The notes under the pieces were generated by a model. The model saw only the letters and a program-made list of their open reading frames with translations. It made no database searches and was not told the origin of the DNA. Both the position numbers and the translations under genes were made by a program. From Stercorarius parasiticus (Eukaryota; Chordata; Aves; Charadriiformes; Stercorariidae), in NCBI GenBank assembly GCA_013396915.1, contig VWZL01000423.1, forward strand, positions 1 to 64,000: a DNA stretch of 64,000 nucleotides. The letters are read 5' to 3'. This document shows positions 49,177 to 61,625 of the stretch, one piece after another (the first letter of the stretch is position 1; each line of letters begins with the position of its first letter).

Positions 49177-51066
49177 GTAAGTCACCTTGGATGCAAGAAT
49201 ATTCAGAGTGACTAAAAAGATGAAAAATGAGAAAAGTCTCTGCCTTCTCCATCCATTTTCCCCCTGTCCCCCTCTTTCACTTTCCTTTTTTTTTCTTAAT
49301 TTCTACCTTTCTTTATTTTTGCTTATAATTAACCTAGCATTTTTGCTTTTCTCTAAAGGCTTGAGAGCTACCTTTTGTTTCTTTGTTTCAGTACGGTTGG
49401 TTTTTCCCCTCTTTCAATGTCTATTCGGACTGTTTGCTGATGATGTTTTCCAAGTGCATTCTTCTCAGTTGTGTGACCTGCCTCTGTATTTCAGGCTCCA
49501 TAAACAATGTTAAATACAGTACTTGAATAAATGGAAATTTTGGAAGCCTGTTAGACGAATTGTAGCAGAATTCTTCCTAACCCTCCTACTTGGCTCAACT
49601 TTGAGCAGTCAAGAATAGAAAATTGGAAGACTTCCATCAGAGAGGCCCTTCTGAAAGCAGAAAATGGAGCATCGCTTTTTAAAAAGCCTTGTCCCCGGAA
49701 ACCACAAGAGAGGAAGTGAAAGGAGCAAGATGACGCAGTAAGGGTGAAATCTGTGCATGAAGGCACTGGAAAACACTGTTGTCATGCAATGGAGTGCAGA
49801 GGGAGCAATTGCTCAGTGGGCCTGTCCCTACAAGGCCAAGGCATTTTAGATTGACAAATCTGAATCCGTCACAGAAAATTTATGTGTGTGTAAAGAGTTG
49901 GTATCAGATTTGCTCCATTCTGGTCTCCATTTATCTGTATCCAGTGTTACCTCCCATGCATTACCACCAGATAGGGGAGGGGCACAGTCCAATGCTGGGG
50001 GCACGCTGTCTTTGCCTCTAACTAATTTATAAACTCTGCTGAAGGAGCAGCTCCAGCGCAGAGCAGGACTGGGTTGCAGGAGGCCTGGGAGCCAGGGGCG
50101 CAAGCTCTCTGTGCAGAGCGAACAACAGCTTGTGCTTCCACCCATGGGGCTGGGCAGCTGTGGGAGGGCACTGGCCTCAGCATCTCCCAGCCCTTCTGCA
50201 CCCCGAGCTTTCTTGTGGTGGTGCCTGAGATCGGGCTTAGCAGTTATTGCTTCCTGGGAGGAGAGGTGAGCTCCCTGCCCCGGCTTTGCTTACACTGGCC
50301 TTTGAGCAGGAGAAGATTCTCTAGTGGCACCTGTAACAGCTCTTTTGTAGCAGGAGATCTGCCTGCAGTAAGGAGGGGGCTGTTTTAAAGCACCTGGGAT
50401 GTACCGTACCCAAAAATCCCACTGGGTCTCCCTCCTCCACATCTCCACCCTTCCCCTTCCACAGCTGGGAGCTCCCTGCTTCCCTCTCTGAGCTCTGTGC
50501 TAACCTTTGTGTCACGTCATCAAGGGTTTAAAAGGCAGCGTGATTAAAGCAATAAAATGTAACGAAGTATATAAGCTTTGCTAATGGCTCCTCTGCTTCT
50601 AAGAGCAAAGTGCGTGTCTGCCTTGGCACTTAGCACTCAGAGGCACTTAGCAAACCCGTGATCAGATAGGAAGGAGAGCAGAGGGAGGAGGTGGAGGGAG
50701 TTTCTTGGTCTATTTGAGTGACAGTCATAGAAAAGTTCTTACCAGTGACCAGATTTCCCTGCTTTATCCGGTCAACCCCTTGTTCCTTCCCCTCGGTTTT
50801 GGTTCTATATTATTATGAACTTGGAGAAATTACTGAACTATGTAACAAGGCAGGACCAGTGAAGAAGAGACTGCCTTGCCCCGCTTGTAGGTCGAGTGCG
50901 GCTGATGCAGTGAGCTGAGACTTAATCATATTCTGCATGAGTTAGGAACAGGGGCAGGGGCAGGGGAAGAAAAAGAAAAAGGAAAGTTAAGGTCCAAGGT
51001 CAGTGAATGCAAACACAGTAATTTTGAGTGAGAATGTCTGAAATACCCATGTCTTGCTGATTCTAG
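49177..51066. other. intron 22
   Basis: 1.9 kb. A T-rich stretch at 49268-49345 and a short (GGGGCA)n run near 50948-50968. GC-richer around 50.0-50.5 kb, but no gene or promoter is recognised. Confidence 0.55.
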
Positions 51067-51207
51067 TGCAGATATCCTGTACCCAGCCATGAAAGCCATA
51101 GTCAGACAAGCCGGCACAGAGGAGGAGTTTGGAGAGCCCATTACGAGCACTCAGCATATACTCCCCTCCCCAGAGGAGCATAAGAAATTGAAATGAAAGT
51201 GCACCAG
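51067..51207 (+). CDS. CCDC162: CCDC162-like exon 23, frameshifted
   Basis: The acceptor is GCTGATTCTAG and the donor CAG|GTAAGG. The entering frame reads ADILYPAMKAIVRQAGTEEE, FGEPITSTQHILPSPEEHKK, then LK and TGA at 51194. The next exon starts at phase 0, but this exon as it stands ends at phase 2. Reading one base out of register from 51184 gives EIEMKVHQ ending at phase 0. The simplest explanation is loss of one A from the run at 51185-51187. Confidence 0.85.
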
Positions 51208-51631
51208 GTAAGGAGAGGCCAATTAGTGGGGCATTGCAGGGGACCACACAGTGTCATGTTTTCCTGCAATTGCTGATAAAAGAAGTCCAACGGAGGTTTG
51301 TGGGGGCTGTTGTGGTGGGAAGTTGGGCAGATATGGGTGACCTGTGAGGCTCTGCAGTGGCATCTCTGCTGCATGGAGTCAGGTTGGGTCCTGGGACAGC
51401 CCAAAGCAACAGGGGAACCTGCCTCTATCTGCAGTATTTGTAGCACAGCACTTGGCTCACAGTCACCCCCAAATGATATTAACCTTGATACTGTATCTGA
51501 AAGTACTGTATTTTAGGGAAGAAGGGAAAGAGAATTGCTTTGGTTTAGTCTGCTAGCTTTTGCTATTCGGCAAGTTGCTATATAAGCAGTATAGAGATTT
51601 AGTAAGAGCTGAGTATTAAACTTGATTCTAG
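51208..51631. other. intron 23
   Basis: 0.42 kb. Nothing is recognised. Confidence 0.6.
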
Positions 51632-51752
51632 CTTCAAAAGCTTCTGGAAAGCCTAGAAATTCACATGATCCATGATGTGCAGAAGAAAATTAACCAGGAG
51701 ATGACTCTAGTGACATCAGAAAGAGACAGACAAGAGAGCAGTCTCCCCACTG
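51632..51752 (+). CDS. CCDC162: CCDC162-like exon 24
   Basis: 40 codons plus one base, entering at phase 0. The acceptor is AAACTTGATTCTAG and the donor ACTG|GTAAGG. The peptide is LQKLLESLEIHMIHDVQKK, then INQEMTLVTSERDRQESSL and PT. It is helical and intact. Confidence 0.9.
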
Positions 51753-52854
51753 GTAAGGAGAATTAAAATACCCTTCCTGGGAAATATGGGAGCCCCAGTC
51801 TTGAGTGGGAAAAGTAGCCTCGGTACCTAAAGGCAGCAAAGAGTTGTCCTGTGTGTGAAGAGGACAGCACATTTGCTCTCAGCTCCCCACTGCCCTGTCC
51901 ACCCATTTGGAGGCCAGGGACCAGATGAATTGTGGGGAAGGTATCACTGATGAGAAACAGCTTACCCTCAGGAAACTCTCGTCTGTTTCGGAGAGCCCAT
52001 TGTGAGAAATTGCAGAAATACACCTAGCAGGAAGCCGTGAAGGATTGTGTACCGAGATACCATACGCCTTCCTGAATTGACCTGTTTATTCTGTCTGTTC
52101 AACAGATTCACATTCCCTAAATCTAAGAGTTCCCTTTCTCTTTACAAAGTGAGTGTTTAGCCATAATCATTGCAAAAACAATTGTGCAAACAAGGCTGAA
52201 CACTAATTATTCTGGAGTTTGCAGCCAGCCTGAAAAAAACTATAGGAAATTACTTCTCTACTCCTCTGTGTTGGAGTGTTAATATTTTTGGCCTAGCAGT
52301 GCAATTTAAATGTCAGACTTTTTACTGTGTTAGATGTTACTTGGTACAATTACTGCATGGATCTGGGCAATTTGGGTATTCACAGGCACAAATAGTAAAA
52401 CAAAGAAAAAGTGGAAATAAAAGGGAAGAAAAATGTGCCCTTCTGCCACTGGTTGTGGTTGCAGGCAGCAATAATTAATGCACAGAAATGTTCAATTTCA
52501 CACAAAAGCCATATTCTTTACTCAATATTTACAGAAAACTCTAATACACAATTGTGGGCCAGGTCATTATTGACAGAACTGGTCTGTAATGAAATTGCAT
52601 TTTGGCTTTGATACCAGAACGAATTTGATATTGCTGCTCAACACAGGCTTTGCAGTCTGTTTGCAGTGACATTTACTTTTTGTTGTAAACATTTTAGGAA
52701 AGCTGAAAAACCCTAAGGTATAAAGCATGCCCAGTGTCAAATCCCAGGGATTACTGAAGGATCAATATTTTGTGGCAGTGATACCCACTGATGTGTGGTT
52801 TTATGCTGTTGTTTTTTTTTTTTTTCCTTTTTTTTTCTCCCTCTGTTCCTGCAG
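51753..52854. other. intron 24
   Basis: 1.1 kb, ending in a long T-rich polypyrimidine tract (52810-52850). No repeat was recognised. Confidence 0.6.
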
Positions 52855-52964
52855 AGCTCTGGAAACACAGGGTAATGCAAGAAAATTTCTCAGTTGTACG
52901 ACCACAGATAGTTGAAACATTTGTTCAAAGGCTGATGGAAAACTACCAAGAATCAGATACAGAG
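52855..52964 (+). CDS. CCDC162: CCDC162-like exon 25
   Basis: Two bases plus 36 codons, ending at phase 0. The acceptor is CTCTGTTCCTGCAG after a long T tract, and the donor GAG|GTAGAT. The peptide is LWKHRVMQENFSVVRPQIVE then TFVQRLMENYQESDTE. It is intact. Confidence 0.9.
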
Positions 52965-53761
52965 GTAGATATTCTGCATTTCTATCTAAGCAACAACTAA
53001 ATCATGTTTACAGCTTTATTTATTAAGGCTCTTGTTAATCAGTGACCTGAAAGAGAAACACATTTCTTAAATTTGTGAGCTTAGATTCAGATTATGTTGG
53101 TTTGCAACAGCAGTGTTGGCAGCAAACTTGTGTATTGCCCTGCTGCCTTCTGACAGGTTTATATCAGCTCTCAGGACTGTAATAATGTGAAGATGAGTTA
53201 GGGCTGGAGATTTACATGCAACCGCAATGCAGGATTGCAGGACTTTATTCACGGATTCAGGAGTGGGAACTCTTCTTCCTGAGTCATTGCTAAATCAAAT
53301 GGCCAGCACCATGTTAGGAAGTAGTTTTAGGGCTTTTTTTTTCACTGAACTTTAAAGAAAATATTTATGAAAATATGACCACTTATGGTTAAAAAACACA
53401 AAACGTGTTTTTTTGAGAGAAGAGATGTTGGGGCCCAACTGCAATCCAGGCAGTTGCTGAGCTGGTGATTTCATTTCTCTACTGAAAATTCTCTTTCAGC
53501 TTCAGATGGAAAAAAATACTTTATGTAGTTGCAGCTAGAACCAATCAAAAAACTGACAAATCTGTTTTCCATCAGTTCAGTGAAACTGCAAATTGGGCAA
53601 AAGCATTTACATTGAATAATTTTATTTTTGCTTCATTTTGATATTGCAGAAGCATTTAATTTTACAATAAGGTGACCATGTTTCATTTTGATGTATGCTG
53701 CATATAGCAGCGGTTATGACTCAGGCGACCTGCAAGGTTTTTTATTTTGTTTTTTTTCTAG
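52965..53761. other. intron 25
   Basis: 0.8 kb of intron; no recognised element. Confidence 0.6.
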
Positions 53762-53911
53762 GTTACTTTTAAAAAAAGCCATTTACAACATTGTCTCACC
53801 GTACTGGGCTGTGACATCATGGCCAGAGAGCGCAGCAACTTTGAGCCCTACTCCATGTTTTATGAAAATATCCTCCGCCAGCAGCACTGTCTACTTTACC
53901 AAAAAGAGCAA
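53762..53911 (+). CDS. CCDC162: CCDC162-like exon 26
   Basis: 50 codons, phase 0 to 0. The acceptor is TTTTTTTCTAG and the donor CAA|GTATGC. The peptide is VTFKKSHLQHCLTVLGCDIM, then ARERSNFEPYSMFYENILRQ and QHCLLYQKEQ. It is intact. Confidence 0.9.
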
Positions 53912-54081
53912 GTATGCTCAGAACGTTGATTCTGCTCTTCAAGAAGAGGGGAAAGTGGTTTCTCTGGATGGGAGGCAGTTGCTAAGTGAAAAATAAAGTC
54001 AAGCTGTCAGGCTGGGAAGTTGTCGAAGTAGAGTTGGGCTACACAAGCATAGTCACCGTGCATCTTTGTGCTTTGCTTCAG

Positions 54082-54135
54082 GAGCTGCACGCAGTGGAAG
54101 GAGGTGGCAACCAAAGCGACGTGGCCCTGACACAG
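54082..54135 (+). CDS. CCDC162: CCDC162-like exon 27
   Basis: 18 codons, phase 0 to 0: ELHAVEGGGNQSDVALTQ. The acceptor is TGCTTTGCTTCAG and the donor CAG|GTTGGT, a little weak. It follows exon 26 after a 170-base intron. Confidence 0.82.
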
Positions 54136-56673
54136 GTTGGTGATGAGGGTCTATCGATTGGTAGTACTTAGTGGTCTCATTTGGGACAGAGTCCCACTGT
54201 GCAGACACATGGTGATAGTCTTTGAGAAGAAAGGTAGGGTGGCTCTGGGGCTGTTGTTTCTGCACTCAATGCCAGAAGTCATGCCAGAAAGACTTGTAAA
54301 ACAAAGACAACCTGAAGGCAAGTGTAGCGGCCTGCTGTTCTGTGGTTCCTGTTCACAATAGATGACATACTGGTAACTTTCTAACTTAAACTTCTACTGA
54401 TGGAGCTCTCTTCCTACACAAGACATTTTCCCAGGGCAATTCAACCATTGAGTAAGACAGGAAATAGAAGTGCGTCAGGCATGTAGGCCATACTGCCATG
54501 TAGGTACCAGCTATGCTACATCACGGCTGCATAACCAACTCTTCTTAAGTTCTGAGTATTCCACTTTGCAGCTTCCGCTGCGTTCTTTAGGATAGCTGGT
54601 ATGTGTGGGTGGAATTTTTTAAAGAAGTAAACCCAGCCAATAAATCAGAAATGCCATCCTGTGGAATCATGTGATATCCATGTAATCTATCAGCTGACTT
54701 GGAGGCTTGGCACCATCAACACAAACTCCACTGCTAGAAGCTTGTCAGCTTCTACAGAAACCTACACTATGGAGAAGACTGCTTGGGTTTCAGGGATGTT
54801 TGCACAGCAGCGTTGGAACACCTGCATTTTGGATTTCATTCCTGAGCTCCCTTTCTCATCTGTCCTCATCACTGACTACAAGATTTGAGTTCTTCTCTGG
54901 GCTTCTTATCAGTTTCTTGCCCCACTTTCTCATGCTCTTTCCATTTTTTTGCCCCTATATCCTTTTCTGTACAGTGTCTTGTCAGGAACCTCTGTTCTTC
55001 CCTGATTTCAGTGTCCTGTCCATACGTTCGGGAAGGCTGGAGTGAGAGAGACAATGAGAAACACGTGTAAGGTTTCAGCTGTGTGGAAAGATACAGAAGG
55101 AGTCGGTAGGACTTTCCTGGAGCCTACGGGCAGTGGAGTATCTCCCTGCCTCCACCTTGCTAGCCCATTGCCACCAAATCCCTGTCTCCTCTGCCACTTC
55201 CCTTGAGTACAACAGAGCTCATCCCTTGTGACCAGCCACCCTGGGCAGCTGCCTGCTGTCTCTGGGCTCCACTTTAACCTCAGAAGTTCCTCCCAGTTCC
55301 ACTTCTCACTGGCCTAAAGCAATTAACAGAGGCTACTGCAAGTCTGAAGAGTAAGCTCAGTTGCTCAGTGAGGTGTTAGAAACCATGGGAAAGTTTCAGG
55401 CATGATCAACTAAAATGGGATGGCAGGTAGTTTAAAAACTAAAAGGTCTGTAAGGAATGTACGTGAATGACGTTTCTTTTTCTCCAATGAAGTCTTAGGA
55501 TTTGACAAACTTCTTGCTGATTTTACTAAAAAGACACACAAAAGAGAGGAAAACTAGTACTGCTCTGAGTGAATATCACCAGAATTTTTCAGCAGGGCTA
55601 AAATACATGTATTTTTCCCCAGCATTCATTTTCAGAAGCGTCTCAGTAATGTTTGCTGTAAGAAAAAAAATTGACACTGAAAATTTAAGCAAGAATCCAG
55701 TGAAGTTATTAGCATTTACTACTTGGATCTGGCATGCGGAAGTGCCAGGCAACCCTGAAAGCAGATTGTGCTGTTGGCTGTGCCTACAGTCTGCAGTTGT
55801 GCCTATTTCTTATCTGAATAATGTAATATGCTAAGAATGATTTTTAGCTTTTCTCCATTGTGTTCATCTCGTTGCAAATGCTGTTTAGTGGTATGAAAAT
55901 GACCAAACATTTATATCTAGCAATGACCTACCTATGTGAAATTTAAATTCTGTCATTTAAATCTTTTTAACTTCTACCGTGTACCTTCCTGTTTGTGCTA
56001 ACCTGCATGCCCTTTCTGAGGGTATGTTAATTGTCAAATATCAACAAATGGAACACATAATTGTTTTTATCATGTATTAAATGGTCTGTATGTACAACCT
56101 TATCAGCAGACAGCATATTTGCTCTGATAAATGCATTACCTCACAGCTTACTGAACAAAGCCTGGTCACAATTCTTCTAACTTTCTCTCTGGAGGCAGGG
56201 GAGATTATGCTATGGGAGGCCAGGCTCACCGACATAGCAGAGCCATGCACAGGATCTTCTCCTAAAAGCAGATTCCCTAATCCTGCACCCTAATCCTTCT
56301 GCTCCTCTGCCCTCTGCACATACTTCCTTCTGTCAGTTCTCACACCTATTGGTGAGAAGATGTTTCTTTCCTGATGACCAAACCCAGTCTGTTTAAGGTC
56401 ATATATGAAACTTTCGAATATTGGTTGTGAACTGCCACAATTGTTCCTACTGTTTCCAGGGAACAAATGTTTCTAAAACCAACACAGACGTACAAAGTGA
56501 ATTATTCCCTATCATCAATGGATTATTTTCATCAGGTCACTCAGTTAGGAAGATATTCTTGCTCTACTTAATTAGGTATCATGCAACATATTCAGAGCCC
56601 TGGATCGTTTACTCCTAGGCTATGGTGTTTGCTCATCCCTAGCTTTGCTCATTCACTTTCTCTGCTGTGACAG
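54136..56673. other. intron 27
   Basis: 2.5 kb. Pyrimidine-rich on the + strand around 54.9-55.0 kb. Nothing else is recognised. Confidence 0.6.
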
Positions 56674-56841
56674 GTTGTGGGGCTGTGCCATGGGATGATT
56701 ATGGAAATAACTGCTCTCAGATCCCAGCTCGCTGACTTAGAGGAAGAAAATCTTGGTCTCAAAGAGAAGATTAGAAAAGAAGTACGGGATGAATATGAAT
56801 CATTAGTGCGGAACCTATTTGTGACTTGTGTCCACCTAAAA
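56674..56841 (+). CDS. CCDC162: CCDC162-like exon 28, coiled coil
   Basis: 56 codons, phase 0 to 0. The acceptor is TCTGCTGTGACAG and the donor AAA|GTAGGT. After VVGLCHGMIMEI the peptide is heptad-like: TALRSQLADLEEENLGLKEK, then IRKEVRDEYESLVRNLF. This marks the coiled-coil C-terminal part. It is intact. Confidence 0.9.
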
Positions 56842-57740
56842 GTAGGTACAGAATAAGAGGGGGTACTTGATCGGTCTCTTTTGTGCTGCTGTATAATTTG
56901 CCAACAAGAGTAGCACTCAAAGGAATAAATTGCTGCAGTGTGCCAGGTGGATGAATGAGTGAATCATTTATCTCCTGCTGCTAGAAGCATCTTGTAAAAA
57001 CGTCTGCTAGAAAAATAGTGTACCTTTTCCAAGAGAGGAGGCGTATTCTCTATGGAACAGCTACCACATTAGAGAGAGTGATGGAAGCTCTTTTTAGTTA
57101 CAGTGGAGGGAACTTTTTGGATATAATACTTCAGTTTGTAATATTCTGCATTATTTTTCTCGGAAACTTTATGTCCACTGTGTAATTGTGTTGCTCACTC
57201 TAACAATGCCTTTGTTTTCAAGTAGTCCACTGATTTCTTTGGGGTGACATATTTCATTACTTACAAAAATAAGATACCCCAACCTAGCCTGAAAAAATTT
57301 GAGCTGATTGTGACCACATGTATTATAGAGCAACTACCTGCATGGGATTCCCAAGGTTTTGATTGATGGTCCACAAGCCCATTAATGTCTGTGGCCAGGG
57401 CAATAGTTACTTGAGGAATATTGTGATTTCTTTTCCAATCCTGAGGGTGAGTCCAGTTTTCATCTGAAAGCCTTTTTTTCACCATGGTGCTGCTGCTTCC
57501 ATTAGATACATACATCCCAGGATTGTCAATAAGTTGCCTGCAAATGATGCAACTGAAATTCCACTTCTTGTAGTGCCTGGATGCAAGAAGAACATTGCTC
57601 TAACTTCCTGATACCTTGATTCTTGGAAAATAATTATGAAGAAAGACCATCTGGTTGTAGTTGAAAGACTTCTGAAATCTGAACGTTGTCATCCCATATG
57701 TGCACACTCCATCTCATATGGGTTCTGTTTGTAATTGCAG
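56842..57740. other. intron 28
   Basis: 0.9 kb; no recognised element. Confidence 0.6.
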
Positions 57741-57893
57741 GGAAAGTTGGATGTCTATCGCCTTAGCATTGAGCAACGAGTGTTTGAAATCATCAGTGAA
57801 GTGAGAAGAGAAGGAGCTGACAATATGATTGATCTGAAGAAAAAGTTTGGCTCCACTAAAAATAATGGTGACTTGAAAGAACATTTGTTTAAA
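57741..57893 (+). CDS. CCDC162: CCDC162-like exon 29
   Basis: 51 codons, phase 0 to 0. The acceptor is TGTAATTGCAG and the donor AAA|GTAAGG. The peptide is GKLDVYRLSIEQRVFEIISE, VRREGADNMIDLKKKFGST, then KNNGDLKEHLFK; charged and helical. It is intact. Confidence 0.9.
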
Positions 57894-58185
57894 GTAAGGA
57901 AATACATATGTGTCTCAGTAAACGAACACGAGGATAATATCCTGGTTAAGCTTGCTGAAGATGTCTCAAATTATTGCATTCTATCATCTGGGACATTGGT
58001 TGAGTGAAGAGCATGGAGGTGGTCCATTACTAGACTCCGTTAATAGCTACTCTTTTGTCAGGCTGTCATGAATCAATCATTTTTGACTGTGTTTATGCTC
58101 CGAGTGCAGAAATTTTGGACCAAACCCAGCCCTTAGACCCTGATTATCTGCATGTATTTGAACTGAATTTGTTTCTAAACTATAG

Positions 58186-58239
58186 GAAGTCTGCTTTCAG
58201 TCCATTCTGATTGAAACTAACACCATGCTTTCTACACAG
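58186..58239 (+). other. possible optional exon of the CCDC162-like gene
   Basis: 18 codons, EVCFQSILIETNTMLSTQ, phase 0 to 0, bounded by AAACTATAG and CAG|GTGAAC, so it would fit between exons 29 and 30. It is short enough to arise by chance, and I do not remember a family counterpart. The frame continues open to TAA at 58279. Confidence 0.25.
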
Positions 58240-58288
58240 GTGAACAACAGAGAAGTTGAACTTGGATCTGAAGAAGTATAAATGTGAA

Positions 58289-58872
58289 TCATAGAGTCAT
58301 TGAATGGTTTGGATTGGAAGGGACCTTAAAGATCACTTAGTTCCAACCCCCCTGCCATGGGCAGGGACACCTCCCACTAGACCAGGCTGCTCAAAGCCCC
58401 ATCCAGCCTGGCCTTGAACACTTCCAGGGATGGGGCATCCACAGCTTCCCTGGGCAACCTGTTCCAGTGCCTCATCACCCTCCCAGGAAAGAATTTCTTC
58501 CTACTATCTAATCTAAATCTACCCTCCCTCAGTTTAAAACCATTACCCCTTGTCCTATTGCTCCACTCCCTCATAAAGAGTCCCTCCCTATCTCTCCTGT
58601 AGGCCCCCTTTAGGTACTGGAAGGCCGCTATAAGGTCTCCCTGGAGCCTTCTCTTCTCCAGGGTGAACAACCCCAACTCTCTCAGCCCGTCCTCATAGGA
58701 GAGGTGCTCCAGCCCTCTGGTCATCTTCGTGGCCCTCCTCTGGACCCATTCCAATAGGTCCATGTCCTTCTTATATTGGGGACTCCAGAGGTGGTTGCAG
58801 TACTCCAGGTGAGGTCTCATGAGAGCGGAGTGGAGGGACAGAATCACCTCCCTCGACCTGCTGGCCACGCTT
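58289..58872 (-). mobile_element. CR1 LINE, ORF2 end and 3' UTR
   Basis: On the minus strand, 163 codons of the ORF2 C-terminus are open from 58868 to the natural stop at 58377-58379 ([59 protein letters not shown]). The 3' UTR follows. Only this terminal part of the reverse-transcriptase polyprotein is present, so it is a dead 5'-truncated copy, but a young one. Confidence 0.96.
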
Positions 58873-59958
58873 ACGTTGAACTTACAATGTCAGCATTGTC
58901 ATATGTTGTCATTGTCCCTTTTTTGGGTGGGGGAAAGAGAAAGTGATGTTTCAGTGACCCTGATAAATGTGTTGATGGGAGTTTTATCTTCTTATTGTGC
59001 AAACCGGTCACATAAAAGAACAGGGACAGAATCCTTTTTTCCACTTGGGAGTTACTTAGAATGAAAAATTTATTCAGCTTTATGTTTTGAAAAAGTGCCC
59101 CCAAAACTGATGTTCTGGGAGTTATAAAGAAAAACCTGGAAAGTAATTTCCAGGCTACAACTTCCAGATCAATCCCTTTCATAGTCAAACATATCCCTCC
59201 TCAGCAAAGTTTAATTTGTACTAAAATTATGGTAGTCGGTCAGTGAATACAAATGAGATCAAATGGATAATGGCGAAATACTTCTGTCTAAAGCAAATAT
59301 GCCTGCAGATCTCTCAAGCAGAGAAGCTTGTGAAGCAGGATATAACTCTAACGCTAACAGAGTGAGAAGAGCTTTCCATACCCCCAATGAACCTGGGGGA
59401 GGGGGAAACACAGAAGTAAATGAGGAACCAGTGGAAATGGAAGAGGTCCATGTGTGAGAAGGCTGCAGGGAGATTTCCACATCCCCACTTGGAAAGGGCA
59501 GTGTGTCGAGACAATGAACAAGGAGGGCAGGGAGCTCATGTGCAGTCAAAGGGCTATGGTTTGAGCAGAGTCGTGGAAACTTGGTGGGTTGGTGCACACC
59601 ATGGTCATGGGTGGTTACAGGATGTTTAAGAAGGATCAGCGGGGAAGAGGACCGAGAATTACACTCTGTTTAAGGAGATCATTCCCCACACAGAGCTCTT
59701 GTATGAACGCAGAGATGTACTACTGAAAGCCTATGAGTCAAGGTCAGAGGAGGGAGGAAGGTTAGTGATGATTAATGACTGTGGGGGGGATCCAATACAG
59801 ACTACCTAGTCCAGAGGATAAATTGGATGGGACTGTCTATAGAGAGCTAAGAAAAGTGGTTTTGATTTGACGCCTTGGTGTTTGTGGAGATTTCATCCAT
59901 CTGGAAATCTAATGGAAGGGGAACACAGCATTGTGAAAGCCTAGGCAGTTCCTAGGCA

Positions 59959-60492
59959 ATCACAGAATCATAGAATGGTTTGGGTTGGGAGGGACCTTAA
60001 AGATCACCTAGTTCCAACCCCCCTGCCACGGGCAGGCACACCTCCCACTAGACCAGACTGCTCAAAGCCCCATCCAACCTGGCCTTGAACACTTCCAGGG
60101 ATGGGGCATCCACAACTCCTCTTGGCAACCTGTTCCAGTGCCTCACCACCCTCACAATAAAGAATTTCTTCCTACTATCTAATCTAAATCTACCCTTTTC
60201 CAGTTTGAAGCCAATCACTCATTCTATCACTACATGTCCTTGTAAAAAGTCCCTCTCCAGCTTTCTTGTAGGCCCTTTCAGATACTGGAAGGCTGCCAGA
60301 AAGTCTCCCAGGAGCCTTCTCTTCTCCAGGCTGAACAACCCCAACTCTCTCAGCCTGTTCTCATAGGAGAGGTGCTCCAGCCCTCTGATCATCTTCGTGG
60401 CCCTGCTCTGGAATCGCTCTAACAGGTCCATGTGCTTCTTACGTTGGTGACTCCAGAGCTGGTTGCAGTACTCCAGGTGGAGTCTCATCCTA
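59959..60492 (-). mobile_element. CR1 LINE, second similar copy
   Basis: The same subfamily, region and orientation as the copy at 58289: the 3' UTR, including CACCTAGTTCCAACCCCCCT, and the ORF2 end. Its frame is broken by indels, unlike its neighbour. It has a clean reversed tail CACAGAATCATAGAATGGTT at the left end. Confidence 0.96.
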
Positions 60493-60879
60493 AATACAAA
60501 TGCTAGAGGAGCCAGCCACCGTAAATCCCTACTTCTTCTGCTCACAAACAGAGAAAAACTGGTGGGGAATATCATCACAGATGTATGTCATCTGAGGCTG
60601 CAGTGACTGTGAAATTTTTTCAAGATCAGGAGAAAGGTTGCAAAATTATGCTGCAGAGCTAGGACTTGGGACTTCAGCAGAGCAGGCTGGGACTTACTTA
60701 GGGAATTGCTAGGCAGAAGCCCTGGGAAACTGCCAAGAGGGGAAAAGTACTGAGGAAAGCTGGTTGAGTTTTAAAGAGATTTCAAAACCAGCTACCCTCT
60801 TATGCAAGAAGACCAGGGAATTTAGCAGAAACTCGTCCTTGCTTGACTCAGCAAGGAGCTTCTTAAAGGATTAAAATAC

Positions 60880-61035
60880 AAAAAGAGAAATTGCAAGTAG
60901 TGGAAACATGGACAGGCAACAAAGGTAGAGTATCAGAGTTCAGGCCCATAGTGATGAAATTAGGAAGGCCAAAGCCCAGCTGCAGATAAAACTAATATGG
61001 GACACCAAAGGTAAGAAGGTGAGTTGACACTGAAT
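60880..61035 (+). mobile_element. old internal CR1-like fragment
   Basis: ATTAGGAAGGCCAAAGCCCAG, CTGCAGATAAAACTAATATG and GGACACCAAAGGTAAGAAGG resemble the diverged central part of CR1 ORF2. The fragment is short and its boundaries are uncertain. Confidence 0.45.
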
Positions 61036-61625
61036 GGTAGAGCGTCTGTGCAGAGACACCTCTGCCAGGAGGGCCAGGACCTCCAGCGGTCTTCTGTGAC
61101 CCTTGTTTCTATGACTTTTGCATAATGGAACTGCTTTCCTCTGCCTTAAGAACAGTTTTCAGGAGGAAGTCTGCTATTTTGAACAAAGAAGATGAAAACC
61201 TGATGACTATACTTCTCATGAATCCACTAATTTTGTTATTATTAAGGACATGGTGAATAGGGTGAACCGCGTTACTGAATATGGTACGAACTAGAATCCC
61301 CATTTGGCATAATAGTGTTTATCACCATTAACAGTGCTTCATTTCAGAGGGGTTTACCTGCTTGCTGTTTTGGAATAAATTTCTTCAATTTTTTTCCCCA
61401 GTTTCTGGGCAATGTTCACATTTCCTGTATCCCTGGAGACACAGTAATAGAAATTTATTGCCAAAGGCCGCACCGTTTCAAATTGCAAAGTTTGAGCATT
61501 TGAAAATTAAAATGAAATAGAAATAGTTGCATGCTTTTACACCTGTATTTACTTCCAAACAACACGTTTCTTCCTGGGGAAAGTAATCTTTGTGGGTCTA
61601 CTCTTACCAATGTCTTCTTTAGCAG

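Larger units (their letters stand above)
57894..61625. other. intron 29 with two young CR1 copies
   Basis: 3.7 kb, with two similar reverse CR1 copies (58289-58872 and 59959-60492), an older CR1-like fragment at about 60880-61035, and one possible optional exon at 58186-58239. Confidence 0.6.

Noticed and set aside
54869..55070. Glu/Lys-rich minus-strand frame resembling a coiled coil
   Set aside because: It is the complement of a pyrimidine-rich low-complexity stretch, so the composition is an artefact.
58377..58868. 163-codon minus-strand frame as a host gene
   Set aside because: It is the C-terminus of CR1 ORF2 in a 5'-truncated LINE copy.
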